Shown here piece after piece: positions 1 through 12,087 of a DNA stretch of 64,000 nucleotides. The position numbers and the translations under genes were made by a program. The notes beneath the pieces were generated by a model, which worked only from the letters and a program-made list of their open reading frames with translations, searched no databases and was not told the origin of the DNA. The stretch is from Sophora flavescens (lineage: Eukaryota > Streptophyta > Magnoliopsida > Fabales > Fabaceae). The stretch is taken from NCBI GenBank assembly GCA_030762895.1, contig CM061069.1:86189548-86253547 (forward strand). The letters run 5' to 3'. How positions within the stretch are numbered: position 1 is the stretch's first letter; each line of letters begins with the position of its first letter.

Positions 1-1385
1 CTTAGGGGTACCAATGATGATACGGAAATTATGCTTGTTGTGTGTTGTTTGGATTAACATGTTAATTATAGTTTATTATGTTTATTTGATTATTCTATAA
101 TTATTATTTTATTATTATTATGATTTTATTATGATTATTTTATTGTTATTTTATTATTATTTTATTTTGTTTATATTTGACAATATGTATTGAGTGATAA
201 TATGTTTTATCTACAATGATATGCTTAGTTGGCATCTAGGTGATGATATATGATATCTTAAAGTGTTGCATGTTGGGGAGAGTATGATATGTGACTTAGT
301 CGTACCTAACCTAATTAATTAATTAATATTTTTATCGATGATGAGATTGATTATAAGATGAGACTTGAGATATTAGATGAGATGACGACGGAAGGTTGAG
401 GCACTAGGTTATGACCTGATACGAGTTGGTGAGACTCATATAGTTTGTATAATGTTGTCCACAGTCGTGTGTATGTGACACACGTGGTCAGAGTATCCAA
501 TTACGGATATTGAAGTCACGGGTGATTGCCTTGCAGACGATAAGGTTCGAGGAAGACTACCATGATAGTAGAGTCACGAGTGAGTGCCCAACGGGTGATG
601 AGGCTCGAGGAAGACTACCGTGATACTCTCATAGTCCTTGCTGAGCAAGTGCGACTATTCTCCACCGTGATGGAGATAAAGTTTCATTCGGGGAATGGTC
701 TCCCTAGCAGGAACTAGGGCGTGCACCAATGTTTGTGGGCTTGGACGATTGACTTATATCCCTATTCAGACGAGGGATGTGTGACAGTATTAGGTGGTGA
801 CCACGTCAGTATATATGATCAATTGCATGAGCGTGAAGGGTTGAGGATTATAATGTACTTTGAGGATGATTGTTATATTTATATGTGTTTATTTGGTGAT
901 TCATGTCATGTGCTATTATTGTATATATGTTATGTAACCTTTTCCACCTATGATGATAGCATGTTTCATATCTCCCTATTTCTTTCTGTATATGTTTTAT
1001 TTATGTGATCAATATGAGAAGACCCTGTGGAGGAGCCAGTTACTGAGGAACTAGATGGAACTCGTTATGAGCTAGATGCTGGAGGACCAGTAGTGGACCC
1101 GAGTAGTTGAGTAGAGAGTTCGTGGTTAGTGCGTCTTTTTGAAGGTTGTTGTATCTTCAGTTATTTTGTCAGTTTGTACTTTTGGAACCCTACTCTGGTG
1201 TGGTACCCTATACAATACCCTGTACCTTTATGAATATGTATATCTATGTGTGATGGCTAAGTTTCCGTTCTTTATGTTTAAAGTTTTAATATTTATGATT
1301 TTATGTTTTGTATGCTTAACGCTAATATCGCGATTAACTTATTAGTCCGTTAGGTTGTTCTTTAATGGGACATTGGGGTGTCTCA
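1..1385 (+). repeat. Tekay-like 5' LTR, 3' portion (element D)
   Basis: Non-coding, AT-rich sequence that runs in from the left edge and ends in GGTGTCTCA, five bases before a tRNA-Met-type primer binding site, so it is the U5 end of a plus-strand 5' LTR. Inside it, about 513-631 carries two copies of a 59-bp imperfect direct repeat. The stretch near 1030-1100 resembles, in reverse complement, the LTR end at 63620-64000, so both belong to related Tekay-type families. The short ORFs at 721-1345 look like chance frames. Confidence 0.75.
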
Positions 1386-1390
1386 TTTGG

Positions 1391-1402
1391 TGGTATCAGA
1401 GC
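1391..1402 (+). other. Primer binding site (tRNA-iMet type)
   Basis: TGGTATCAGAGC is the standard primer site of Tekay/Del and many other plant Ty3 elements. It lies five bases after the LTR end and about 200 bases before the gag start, as expected for priming of minus-strand DNA. Confidence 0.9.
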
Positions 1403-1605
1403 AATTTGATTATATTCAGACTGTGAGGTTAGGGTGTACTGTCCATTTTAGTTGAATCCACATCGGATAACGACTATGCTTAGAAGTTGGGTAGTGAGTC
1501 CGGACGCAATAAATAACATTTGTGTGGCATATAGTATTTATATACCATTTCTATGTAATATTATATGTCATCTAAATGTGAGCTAATGATTTCTTTTACA
1601 GGATC

Positions 1606-2046
1606 ATGGCGCGTGGTAGAGGTAGAGGACGATGGGGACGAGGTGGTGATAGAGCCACATATAGAGTTGAAGAGGTGGCAACGGAGAGGCTTCTCATACA
1701 GGAGGAGGAGCAGTTGGTGGAGGAGAGTCATCTCAGACTCTCCAGACTATCAGGGAGCTTGCAACTGCTATGCAACAAGAACACGGTGAGAACGCTCGAG
1801 ATCTGCAGATGACTAGAGAGCAGCAGGAGCAGCAGAACCAGCGGAGAGCTGTAGAGGCAGAGGATGCAGGGATGGCTACCATCCTAAAAGGGAAGCCACC
1901 ACAGTTCCGAGGTGACTATGATCTCGAGAGGGCAGAGTGGGGGATTCAAGAGTTGGAGAAGATCTTCGATACCAAGCACTGTAGACAGGATAGGAAGGTG
2001 ACGTATGCAGCTTTTATGTTGACTGGAGGAGCAGAGGCCTAGTGGA
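1606..2046 (+). pseudogene. gag: Tekay gag, N-terminal fragment (element D)
   Basis: The capsid protein of a Ty3 chromovirus would package element RNA. The start at 1606 gives a basic MARGRGRG leader typical of Tekay gag. The reading frame shifts once near 1690-1710. From 1770 the protein continues through a Gln-rich helix to the conserved gag stretch PPQFRGDYD...WGIQELEKIF...KVTYAAFMLTGGAEA. The next codon, a conserved Trp in the family, is TAG. The fragment ends at about 2046, where unrelated LINE sequence begins, so the rest of gag and all of pol are absent. The identity rests on these motifs; the exact junction is approximate. Confidence 0.8.
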
Positions 2047-2730
2047 CATCACTTTTGGCTTTTCTATGGTTAAGTTTGATGTTGTTGAAGATAGAGACAA
2101 GATGATCAATAATGGTCCTTGGATGTTATTCGACTATTACCATGTTGTTTGTCCTTGGTCTCCTGACTTCATTTCATCTGATGTTAAGATTGATAGTACT
2201 ATGGTGTGGTTTAGGTTTCCATGTCTAGGAATGGAATACTACAATGATAACCTCCTTCTCACAATGGCTTCAGCTGTGGGTAAGCCTTTCAAGGTGGACC
2301 ATAGAACTATTGAAGGGTCTCATGGTTTGCACAAGTTTGTGTTGAAATAAAACTTGATCAACCCGTGGTGGGGAGAGTTTGGTTTCGGGACAAATGGTTC
2401 AATGTAGAATATGAAGGTTTACACTTGACATGCAAGACCTGTGGGATCTATTGTCATGTTGCTGTGAATTTTCCCAAGAAACAAAGTGTCGATCAGGGTA
2501 ATTTCGTGCCAAGCAAGATTCTAGTGGAAGGTACCAAGAACGCCCCTGTTGAGGAGATTCTGTCGTCCACTGTAGGAAACGAAGGAGTTTCGGGACAAGG
2601 GAATAACCTATATGGAGATTGGCTCGTGGTGGAAAAACCCAAGAGAAACCCTAAGGATCATCAACAAGGCGGAATTAAGGCTAGTCAAACCAAGAATGGG
2701 TCCTTCGTTACATTAGTAACCCAACAAAAA
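2047..2730 (+). pseudogene. LINE ORF1 fragment: DUF4283 and CCHC knuckle
   Basis: ORF1 of plant L1-type LINEs is an RNA-binding protein. The first part (to 2350) has the DUF4283 signature: EDRDKMINNGPWMLFDYYHVVCPWSPDF, then MVWFRFPCLGMEYYN and ASAVGKPFKVD. The second part, from 2365, has a degraded zinc knuckle, CKTCGIYCH followed by NFP where the last Cys should be, and a WLVVEKPKRNPK tail common in this family. The two parts are separated by a stop and a frame change near 2350. The 5' side is cut at the gag junction and the 3' side is cut by the LTR beginning at 2731, so no ORF2 remains. Confidence 0.8.
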
Positions 2731-3554
2731 TGTAATAAAATTCTTCAAGACATTTAATAAGGCATAAAATTCCAATAAAATTTGCACAAATTAAAAATAA
2801 CCCAATGATAAAAAATAAAAATAAAATATGGTTCTAGCAGCAAATGGCTCCTTATTGAACATAATACTAACCAAATATAATAAATATATAAAATCAAGTA
2901 CTGAGTCTTCAAGCATCATCAGTCTCAAAAGTGACATCTTCTTCCTCTGAAAACAACTATTTTAATAAGATTTATAATCCCAGTGAATAAAAACAATTTA
3001 TTAAAAATGTTTGGAAAATAGTGTTGTTCTCAGTCAATGCGGTAACCTGAAAATCAACCATGGTACCCGCAAAAATTATAAACATGATAATCCCTTTAAA
3101 ATATGTAAAAATTGTTCCAAATCACATATAATTAAAATAATAACTCAGCAGTCAAAACATTCAAATCTCAAGCTTTTAATCATGTCAATCATGCATACCA
3201 TATGCAATACAACTCCATGAACATGACGCGGTGATTCCCAGAATCACTTGACTCTTTGGTTCCCATAACCGGTGTGAATCCCAGATCCACTAAGGTCTAT
3301 GAGCTCATATCCATGCAATGGTGTCCCACTACCTTCCTCATCCCAGATAGAGGTATCTCATATCTCATCCTAGATGTGGATATTTTCAATAATTTGATAT
3401 CACATCCCAGGTGGTGTATCTCTCATCCTATTCCCCTAATAGAATGTATACCGTCATCCCTTCCCGGAAGGTGATGACCAACTCATGCATAGCGCAATAT
3501 GTCATCCCAGATGACCTCTAAATGGGTTCTCAGACTCCATGTATCACTATCAAT

Positions 3555-3725
3555 GATATAATGTCATGTCAAGGCAACACTGTAACTTCACATAACACAA
3601 CAGAGCATGTCACAACAACACGGTCACATCATATAACATAACAGAGCATGTCACGACAACACTATCACATCATATAACATAACAAAGCATGTCATGACAA
3701 CACTATAACATCATATAACATGACA
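3555..3725. repeat. 41-bp tandem repeat, about four copies
   Basis: The units share the core AGCATGTCACGACAACACTA and ATCATATAACATAAC. Clear unit starts are at 3602, 3643 and 3684; a more diverged unit precedes them. It lies inside the outer LTR of element E. Confidence 0.75.
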
Positions 3726-3841
3726 CATTTATCAACCATAAACTCGTACCAATTTCATATATAATCACATAATTCATAGTAATAATCACTTAATTTAATA
3801 TTAATTTCATTTTTATACAAGACCCCCAATATAGAAAATAG

Positions 3842-4824
3842 TGTCAGGACCCAACTTAGGCGTCCCTGATTGGCCAGAATGGTACTCTGGCGTCCCATTC
3901 CCAAGGCCTTTCAAGCACGTATAAGTCACATCATAACAAAATATATTTCATATGATAAGTAATTATCAGAGTAAAATATTATGTCCAAAGTAAGACAAGG
4001 TGGCCCTGAGTTAACATCAAGAGTTTTAAAATAAAGCCCAAACTGGTTTTACAACTAAAATGAATTTCAAAACTCCTAACAGTGGAGATATCTCATATGA
4101 CAATAAACTGAAGTAAAATGGAGTTGAGACAGCAGCAGTTGCCCGCACTGCACAAGTGCATGGGCTCCCTGAGATGACTTCACTCGTAGAGTACCTGAAG
4201 CTAAAACCAAAAAGGGCGGGAGTGAGTCCTAGAACTCAGTGAGGGATAAACACAATAATACCAAAAAGTATTAATTAATTATATTAATAATCATTACTAT
4301 ATCACATTATATCGAAATGATAACCACACCGTAGCGTTACCAACTCGTCATATACTCAACTTTCCCATTGAGTAAGATGCTTGGGTATCCCCTTGGAGTT
4401 GTTCACTAGAGTCTCCCACTCCGACGGTGGCATTTATACCCCGGTCGTCCCGTTGACTGGCAAGTGACCTCGATCACTGCACAACATTCCTCCAAACTCC
4501 GGGTTTTTTTTACTAGAGGCCCCATACTCCGACGGTCACATTTATATACCGGTCGGGTCCGCTGACCGGTCAGACACGCCAAGTCTTGCTCAATGTTCAC
4601 ACATCACAATCCCTAGTGCCACAAACATGATATATCAAACAGTTTCAAAACACTCAATCGTTAACTTTATAAGCTCTGGATCTATCAAAATAAATGCATC
4701 ATACCACACCTACATATCTATAACCATAACTCCAATTGGTACAATCTTCAAACGTAATATACCCTGATATAATTATCATTTAGTCACAGTTTCTTATATT
4801 TACATTTTGGTTCTTATCAATCAA

Positions 4825-4870
<46 letters not shown>

Positions 4871-6047
4871 TGGGCAAATACGATAATCCACAGCAACCTT
4901 AATTAAAACAAAGCCAATTATTTTATTATATAATATATGAAAGTATCCTAACATTTTTGTATAAGTCAAAAGGAATTCAACTATTAATATTAATATATAT
5001 TCTCGTTTCCTATAGAAAAGAAGGACAATAGTAAAATCAACAAGTTAGCTATATTATATTATATTATATTATATATATATATATTAGTTTTTGTCTAAAT
5101 CTTTATCATCATTAATTCAAGAAATAAACTAAAACATGTCCTGTATTTAGTGAATGCCCAGAATGTGATTTACATGCCAAGATAACCAAAGTTTGCTGTG
5201 AGAGAGTATGGAGATCGACGCCTCTTTCCAGCACAAGAGATGTGTGCTTGCTGCAAACAAAATTCGATCCCCACTCCCTCTAATTCTTCTACGCCACCAT
5301 ATTAGACATTCAACAAAAATACTCAACTTCACACGATGCGGAAGAATCACATATTAACCAGAGGATAAGACACAATAATCATGGAAACAGAGAGTCTTTA
5401 AGAACAATGTATACAATAATCACTCGAACAAATCGTTAGCATAAAGGAAAAATCATGCCTTTTGAAACATTATCCATATTATAGAAGAACCACACGAAAA
5501 TTGATACATACAAAAATCCCTCACCTGATCTTGATGCAAAAGATGAGAAAAGAATAATAGATAGGCGGTTCTTCATGTCAAGATCACGTTCCTGTGATTT
5601 CGGGTTGCCGCACCTTCTACTTCTTTTCTCTAAAATCTGATTTTGAGGGCTAGGGTTCTCCAAAACCTCTCTAAATCACGCACACCTTCTATTTATGCCC
5701 ATTTGTTTTTACTAAAACATCCTTAGTGCTAAGTTACTCTTTACTTGATGCTAGGGATAAAAAAGAAAAGTCCTTAAATTATTTAAACTGCCTATTTTAA
5801 ATTTCTCCTTCATCTCTATAAATTTTTATTATTTATAGGCTACTAATATTCATTAATTAATTTTTTTTATAACATGTCAATCAGTTTGACACCTTTATTA
5901 ATTTGAAAAACCTATATTTTATGCTATTATTATAACATGCCAAATAAATTTAACATTTCCCCTATTTTTTATAATTATATCCTATGCCATTTTAAAATTG
6001 AATAAGTCATTTTATAATTAAATAAGCCATTTTTTGTGGGTATTACA
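3842..6047 (-). mobile_element. Solo LTR (Tekay-like), nested in LTR E
   Basis: On the minus strand it starts TGTAATACCC at 6047 and ends GGTCCTGACA at 3842. It is flanked by perfect 5-bp target site duplications, AATAG at 3837-3841 and AATAG at 6048-6052. No internal region is present, so it is a solo LTR left by LTR-LTR recombination. Its start resembles that of the host LTR (TGTAACATCCC), so the families are related. Inside are two diverged copies of a roughly 60-bp motif with ACTCCGACGGT (near 4410-4470 and 4511-4575) and AT microsatellites. Confidence 0.85.
4827..4868. repeat. (AT)n microsatellite
   Basis: About 21 uninterrupted AT dinucleotides within the solo LTR. A second low-complexity tract of TTATA units lies at about 5052-5086. 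Confidence 0.95.
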
Positions 6048-6953
6048 AATAGGATTTGATCAACTATTGGTTCTTGCATTCAAAACTTTCCAAAAATCAT
6101 AATTTAAATTAAAAACTCAGTTTCCCCAAATCGTTTGCACCATGGAAGGTTGAGAAAATGTTGTTTTTACTCACCTCTTGAAGACCTTCAAATAGCTCTA
6201 AGTGTTTCCTACGGCAAATCCTAACGTTTGCCAAGAGTTATCCTCATCCTCCTCTTCCTAGGCTCCCTCTTCCACAACTCTCTCTTCTTAATCCTTGAAT
6301 TTCTTGTCTTATTAGCCATTTCTGAGTTTCTAGGTGTAATTAGGGTTCAAAAACGCACCCTGAGAGTGTTAAGATTCTATCTATAGAGCCCCCAAAAGCC
6401 CAAAACGTGTAAAAACGCGTCAAGCCCGCTTACTCAGAACACATCATTGTATTTTACACATATATTGAGTTATAGATATCCAAAAATTATGAACTTTATA
6501 TCGTTGGAAAGCTAAAAGAAATATATATAACCTTCATTAAGGCTATGAAATCTGAAACAGACGTTTAAATAGTAAAAACTGGGATAGAAGTTAAAAAAAA
6601 GGGTTCTGGCGCTTGAACCTGAACAACATGTACGAATTTGGTGATAACTTGAGCTACAAGAATCCAATTTGAACCAATTAGGTGTCTATGGAAATCTAAG
6701 AGACAGAGCTACATTTCTTATGCAGACCTAGAATCTAAATAAGTTAGTTTTGTCTACTAAATATCCATCCGAAGTTAGGTGTCGGGTCATAGGAAGTGTA
6801 TTATGCGAAATTGGGCCTAAAACACTCAAAATTATCTATTTAATTTCTTTAAAGTCACGTATGAAATTTTAATCACTTCCAACTTTAAATATAATAATTC
6901 TAATAATCCATTTCCTATAAAATTAACTAGTAGCCAATTTGTGGGATGTTACA

Positions 6954-6990
6954 TTTATCCTCTCCTTTAAGAAATTTCGTCCTCGAAAAT
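6954..6990 (-). other. Polypurine tract and 3' end of internal region (element E)
   Basis: Read on the minus strand, the sequence AGGACGAAATTTC then AAAGGAGAGGA stands just before the LTR start. This is the usual second-strand primer context of Tekay-type elements, where pol ends shortly before a GAGGACGAAAT box. No chromodomain coding sequence follows at higher coordinates, so the internal region is lost or non-autonomous. Confidence 0.75.
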
Positions 6991-8650
6991 CACTTCACAC
7001 CTAATCAAGATAAAAAAAATGTTACAATAGACCCAACTGATGACCTGATTCCAGAACCACACTAGGATCTATATAGCGTAATCTCTAAGGTAACATACAA
7101 ATAATATCATGGATTTAAACAAGTATGCACAAGTCAAGATCTAGAAATACAATAGCAGACAAAAGTCAAAAGAAGAAATAAAACATGCAAACAATTCAAT
7201 TACAACACCAAAATACGAGATTCTCGGCAATAGTTTAAAAAGAATATGAATACCCAAAGTAAAATAGAGAACTTTTACATGTACACTAACAATGAACACA
7301 TTATAGCAAGATACTCATTTGATTTGACTTTAATATTAATTAATTCTTAGTATATTTCGTGCATACTCTTACCAACTAAATATGCTCAGTCTCTGAGAAA
7401 CTAATACATTCGGACGCAACTAGAGGCGTATAATCCATTCTTGAGAATTATAGTAAAAGCATATTTTGATGGTAACAAATTTTCCTCGTAACCAAATCAA
7501 TGCAATTACCTCAAAAGGTGATAGAAGGGATAAGGTGTAACATTAATAAGATCTTAACTTTGTTTTAATGCTCATAAATTTGAATAAAAAATATCGGCTT
7601 GTACACTGCAACTACTAAAATGTAACTATTAAAATGTATTTAGACGAGTCAACAATTAAGTCATCATGACATGCGGATTATAAAACAATCATTCTAGCAG
7701 CAAAATAACAACTTAAGTCATTTCAAATTTCTAAATCAGAAGACAAACAAAATATTAATACTATTTAAGTGAAATTTTTGTACACCAACAATCAAAGATC
7801 ATTTTCAAATAATTTTTTTTAGAGAATAATATTAACAACATGAATAAAGTTTTAACAAGGAGAACTTCCATCAAATTTTTATATATACATTTATGTTCGA
7901 GAAAACTCCGAAAACATTTTAGAGTACCAGTCTATATATCAAGACATTAAAATAAATTAAATTCAAAAACAATTTTTTTTATATATAATCAAAATTGAAG
8001 AAGGTGCATAAAGTTTACAAATTGTTTTTTTTTCCTTTTATCTATATAAAGTCTCGATTTTTTTTTTGACAATGCAAATGAATTCAGAATGCTACAAAAT
8101 TAAATGGGCATAAAACTTACACATATAAGTGTATTACCATATTTTTATTTTAATAAAAATCATTGTCAATTAGTATAGAAAATTCATGTAAGTTTTGAAC
8201 TCTACTCATAAAATTTCAGCACGCACTACTTATTGTAATTAGTGACTTATAAAGCTCAAAACTAATCGAAACATCTTGAAATTCGTTATCTAATATCCTA
8301 ACACTTATATGAACAATTCCCAAGAGGCATTATGTTAAAAGCTCATGTTGCTATTTTTAAAAAAAATCAAGTAGATTCGATTCCAGTACAACCACAAAAA
8401 CATGATATTGTTATCGAGCTTCTTCTTAAAGTGCATGTTTCAAAATCACACAATTACTCTAATTTTAAACGCTTCATCTTTCGCAAGTTATCCTAATGAG
8501 GAATTCAAAATATATTAAAAACCAACATACAATTAGTCATAGAAATCTAGAATCACACAACAAGCTAGAGGGGTTCATACTTTGCATACATACATAAACA
8601 CTTGTAATCAATTATAAACACTAAACAATGATTCTTGGACAAAACGTAAG
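6991..8650. other. AT-rich stretch without recognisable genes
   Basis: No reading frame longer than about 60 codons resembles a known protein. The DNA is AT-rich with homopolymer runs. It could be the remnant internal region of element E or older flanking DNA; I see no termini or repeats that decide between these. Confidence 0.6.
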
Positions 8651-11161
8651 TGTGAACACTTAATTTTGTCCGGGTGTCCTTTTAATCAGTGTTTTGAAAA
8701 AAATTATAATATAAAAAAAATTAAAAAATATAGAAAAAACTAAAAGCAAGCAGAACTTCAACATACAGGGCCAAGAGGAAAAAGCGAAAGTTTCAAGTTT
8801 CTAATACACCTCAGAAGCAAAGAAAGCAATGGCAGACTTAGGCATTGGAAGCAAAAAATGGTTTCAAATTTTAAGCATCAGAAAGGGAAAAAATGGGAAC
8901 ATGTGATGCTACTATCCTTGAAGCATGGTCTAACCTGAATCAAGAGAAAAGGAAAGTTGCAGCACAACAGAGAAGTCCTACAGATACAAAATCAATGAGA
9001 ATGGAAATGAAAAAGACTCTACAATGCAACAACCTTGGATTCTGTTTTGGAGTCTTGTTAGAAGAAGAGAGCATAAAAGGGAGAGCATACAGAAGAAGAG
9101 GGGGGGGGCGATCCTTCAGAATCAAGACCTCTTCTTCTTGATCCTAACCATTTCTCTTCTACCAGTTCATCCTCTCAAATAAAACCATAAAACTCAAAGT
9201 TAAAAAACTGAAATACCAGGAAAATACCATATCCTCCTCCTTGGCCACCACCACAAATCTGTCATCATCGTCTCCTTCGCCATCTTCGCACCAGGCAGAA
9301 GCTCTGCACAAACAGATCCGTCGCTACATGACCGTCGCCCCACTGTAAATCCAAACGCAGATCTACTCAAAGCGTCGCCACCGCTGCTACCTCAATCGAG
9401 TCACCGTCGTGCCGGATCTCACCATCGTAAGCCCTACCGTCCGGATGCAGATCCGCTCCACCCACCACCGCTTCTGCTCTGTCCGCGTCCTCAGCCACCT
9501 CCTGAAGCCATCGACCGTCGCTCCGCCACCTCGAGCCGTAGATCCGCGCCGCAATCATCGTACGACCAGCCCCACCTCGCTCCGACGATCGTCACGAACC
9601 ACCACCGGACGTTGCTGTCATCACCGTCGCCCAGACCACCCCTTCACTGCTCCGCGGCTCCGCTTCCGTGTTGGGTATTTTGGTTCAGATAGCCATTGAT
9701 CTTCATTTCTGCTTGTCTGCTTGATCTTCATTTTTGTTGTCTGTGTTTATTTCATGTTGCATGATGGGCTTGGGGAGGGTGCATATCTGCTGCAATGTGG
9801 GCCTTGAAACATTGTTTTGTTTGGATGCTATTTTATGGTGTGTGTTTAGTACTAGTTAAAAAAATCTCTTTTAAAAAATATATTTTCAATCCTTGTTTTA
9901 AATAAAATTTAATTAAAAATGTTTCTTGAAATAAAAATCTCTTTTGAGTCCACGCAATAATTTATGACGTTGATGTATGATTTTTCATCCTCAAGTGTCA
10001 TATGAATTGTAAGGTTTCATCGTATAGCTCCGCTATCTTTAACCCTGTGCAAGGATGAATACCCTTTTGTATAAAATAATAATGTTTTCAATTTACTCTT
10101 TGTAACAAATTTTATTCAATTTTATAAAATAAAAAGAAACCTTTATTAATTCACGCAACAATCTACGATGTTGATGTATGATTTTTCATCCTCAAGTGTC
10201 ATAGGAATTGTAAGGGTCCATCGTATAGCTTGACTCTCTTTGACCCTGTGCGAAAATTAATCATATTTTATAAAAAAATAATAAATGTTTTCAATTTATA
10301 CTTTTAACGAAATTTTATCCGATTTTATAAAACAAAAATAAGTAAATATTTTGGATTCACGCAACAATCTACGACGTTGATGTATGAATTTTCATCTTCA
10401 AGTGGCGTATGCATTGTCAGGGTTTTATCGTATATCACCGCTATCTTGGACCCCGTGCAAGAGTGAATTTATTTCAAAACAAAACCTCTTTTTTTAAAAA
10501 AAAAGATCTCTTCAGAAATAAAAAAATAAAAAACAAAAAATCATTTTCAAAAAATTAATCAACCAATCAAATCTTTTCTACAAGAACTATGTGGCTTTGA
10601 GTTTCCCATCGCACCCAGGAATACGTAGGAGCAAGATAAATCATCTTGTCAAGCCAAAACTAAATTTTCCTTTTTTTGTGTCTCTTTTTATGTTAAAATA
10701 ATTAAACTTGTCTGTTTTTAGGGATGCTCTATGGACACGGTGCCATGTTCAGTCCCTTAGATTTGAGGTTGCCCTGTGGACTCATGTTCCATGTTCAACC
10801 TCATTTAGTTTTTATAAACAATAAATTAAAAAAATGTAAAAATTAATAAAAATTTAAAATATTACAAATTAAAAAATAATTCTTTCTTGTAAATAATTTT
10901 GGGGTAAAATAAATATTTAAAAGGTTATTAAAATGTTTTTGCACAATTAACTTGAGGTACCATTTTTAAACGGGCGATGTGGGGTGCTAACACATTCCCT
11001 ACTCGTAACCGACTCTCGAATCCAAATATTTATATTTTTTTTAAGACTAGTTTACTTTTAAATAATTGGGTTTTATAAGATTTTCCCAATAAAAATTTTA
11101 GTGGCGACTCCTCTATTTTTATCTCTTCTTTTCGTGACTCCCGGACGGGACGGTCGCGACA
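8651..11161 (+). repeat. Tat/Ogre 5' LTR
   Basis: The right end, GCGACA at 11161, is fixed by the primer site that follows. The left end is proposed at TGTGAACACTTAATTTTGTCC (8651) because it pairs with the ACA end and resembles Tat LTR starts I know; no second LTR is present to confirm it. Typical Tat features inside are a pyrimidine- and GC-rich leader (9130-9700), three repeats of about 200 bp (9951-10465), the GAATACGTAGGAGCAAG box (about 10620) and a TGGCGACTCC copy at 11102. Confidence 0.55.
9951..10465 (+). repeat. Three-copy tandem repeat inside the Tat LTR
   Basis: Cores of about 110 bp begin with CACGCAA at 9951, 10152 and 10358, so the spacing is 201 and 206 bp. Each core carries ACGTTGATGTATGA, TTTTCATCCTCAAGTG, an ATCGTATA box and CCCTGTGC/CCCCGTGC. 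The linkers are AT-rich and more diverged than the cores. Confidence 0.9.
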
Positions 11162-11163
11162 GC

Positions 11164-11181
11164 TGGCGACTCCACTGGGGA
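11164..11181 (+). other. Primer binding site (tRNA-Arg type)
   Basis: TGGCGACTCCACTGGGGA two bases after the LTR end matches the tRNA-Arg primer site characteristic of Ogre and many Tat elements. Its first ten bases also occur at 11102-11111 inside the LTR. Confidence 0.88.
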
Positions 11182-12087
11182 CTTTTGAGAGTCAGGCCTA
11201 TCATAGTTGGTTGTGCAATTTTTTTAAACAGTTCTGGAAATATTTGTTTTACCCTTTTTGTTTTATTTCTTTTTTATGCTTTCTTAAATGCCCTTGTACA
11301 TTCTTGCAACCTTAGGTTAGAAAACTCTTGTAAATGTTGGCTGTTTTTTTGCAGGTTTGTGGTTAGTATTTTTTTTTGGTTTTGTGTAGGTTTGCTTGCT
11401 CCTGGCACACACATCACCATCACATATTCACACACTTTTGGGCTCTATACCCGAGTCTTGGAATGCCATAAGATTAGAAGGGGCTTCAGTGATGTTATTG
11501 TGATGCTTTTGCATCCCTGACAGTCACTGTCACTGATTCTCCCGCTCGGATTGATACTGGTACATGGACTACCATATTGTGACTTTTTGGTCCCTGTGGT
11601 GAGGTTCATGGATTCGGGTCCTCATTTTTAGATGAGGGTAATCCGGGGACAACATGTTTAGGGGTCTAGATTTGTCCCAGAAGTCATGCACATAAAATGC
11701 CATTAGCAGCCTGCCAAACTAGGGTCTTGACCTCAGAAGTTCGAACTTTATGATATGACCCATGTAGGACAAAAGGGAGCGCATTCCACCTTTTTCTACC
11801 ACATGAATAATCACATTTATATGTCATGCATCATAATGATTTTATGCACGCATTCCACAAGCGCCTCAATATGCCATTCATTCATGCATCCTGTTACACT
11901 CATTATTATTCATTGCATGCGTGCATATAGTACTTTAAGTCATGCATTGTTAATATGTCATTCATGCATTTTTATTTTTATTGTTTACTCTCATGCATAA
12001 GTGAATTTGCCATCCAAATGTTATTAACAAATTAAAATTTCCCTCCACGGATAATTTGGTTTGAGATAACACCTTTGATTACAAGAG
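11182..12087 (+). other. Tat 5' leader, non-coding
   Basis: The stretch between primer site and ORF1 holds T-rich sequence and a 139-codon chance frame (11101-11520) that starts inside the LTR and crosses the primer site. It has no recognisable protein. It is presumably the untranslated leader with the packaging signal. Confidence 0.6.

Larger units (their letters stand above)
2731..6953 (-). repeat. Minus-strand Tekay-type 3' LTR (element E), split by a solo LTR
   Basis: On the minus strand the LTR begins TGTAACATCCC at 6953, directly after a polypurine tract, and ends TTTTATTACA at 2731, giving matching TGTAA/TTACA termini. It is split by the solo LTR at 3842-6047; without that insert it is about 2.0 kb. 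A 41-bp tandem repeat lies at 3555-3725. It interrupts the LINE ORF1 fragment on its left. Because a polypurine tract borders the right side, this is a 3' LTR and not a solo LTR. No matching 5' LTR or pol is visible to the right. Confidence 0.65.

Noticed and set aside
721..1345. ORFs of 95 and 68 codons at the left edge
   Set aside because: Cys/Leu/Tyr-rich translations of AT-rich LTR sequence with no motif.
8893..9141. 82-codon ORF as a host gene exon
   Set aside because: No motif, no flanking exon with matching frame, and it falls within the proposed Tat LTR.
9409..9699. GC-rich 96-codon ORF on plus and a 63-codon ORF on minus
   Set aside because: Low-complexity Pro/Arg/Ser translation, no homologous motif, and it lies in the leader part of the Tat LTR.
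11101..11520. 139-codon ORF starting at GTG
   Set aside because: It begins inside the LTR and crosses the primer binding site; hydrophobic translation comes from T-rich DNA.
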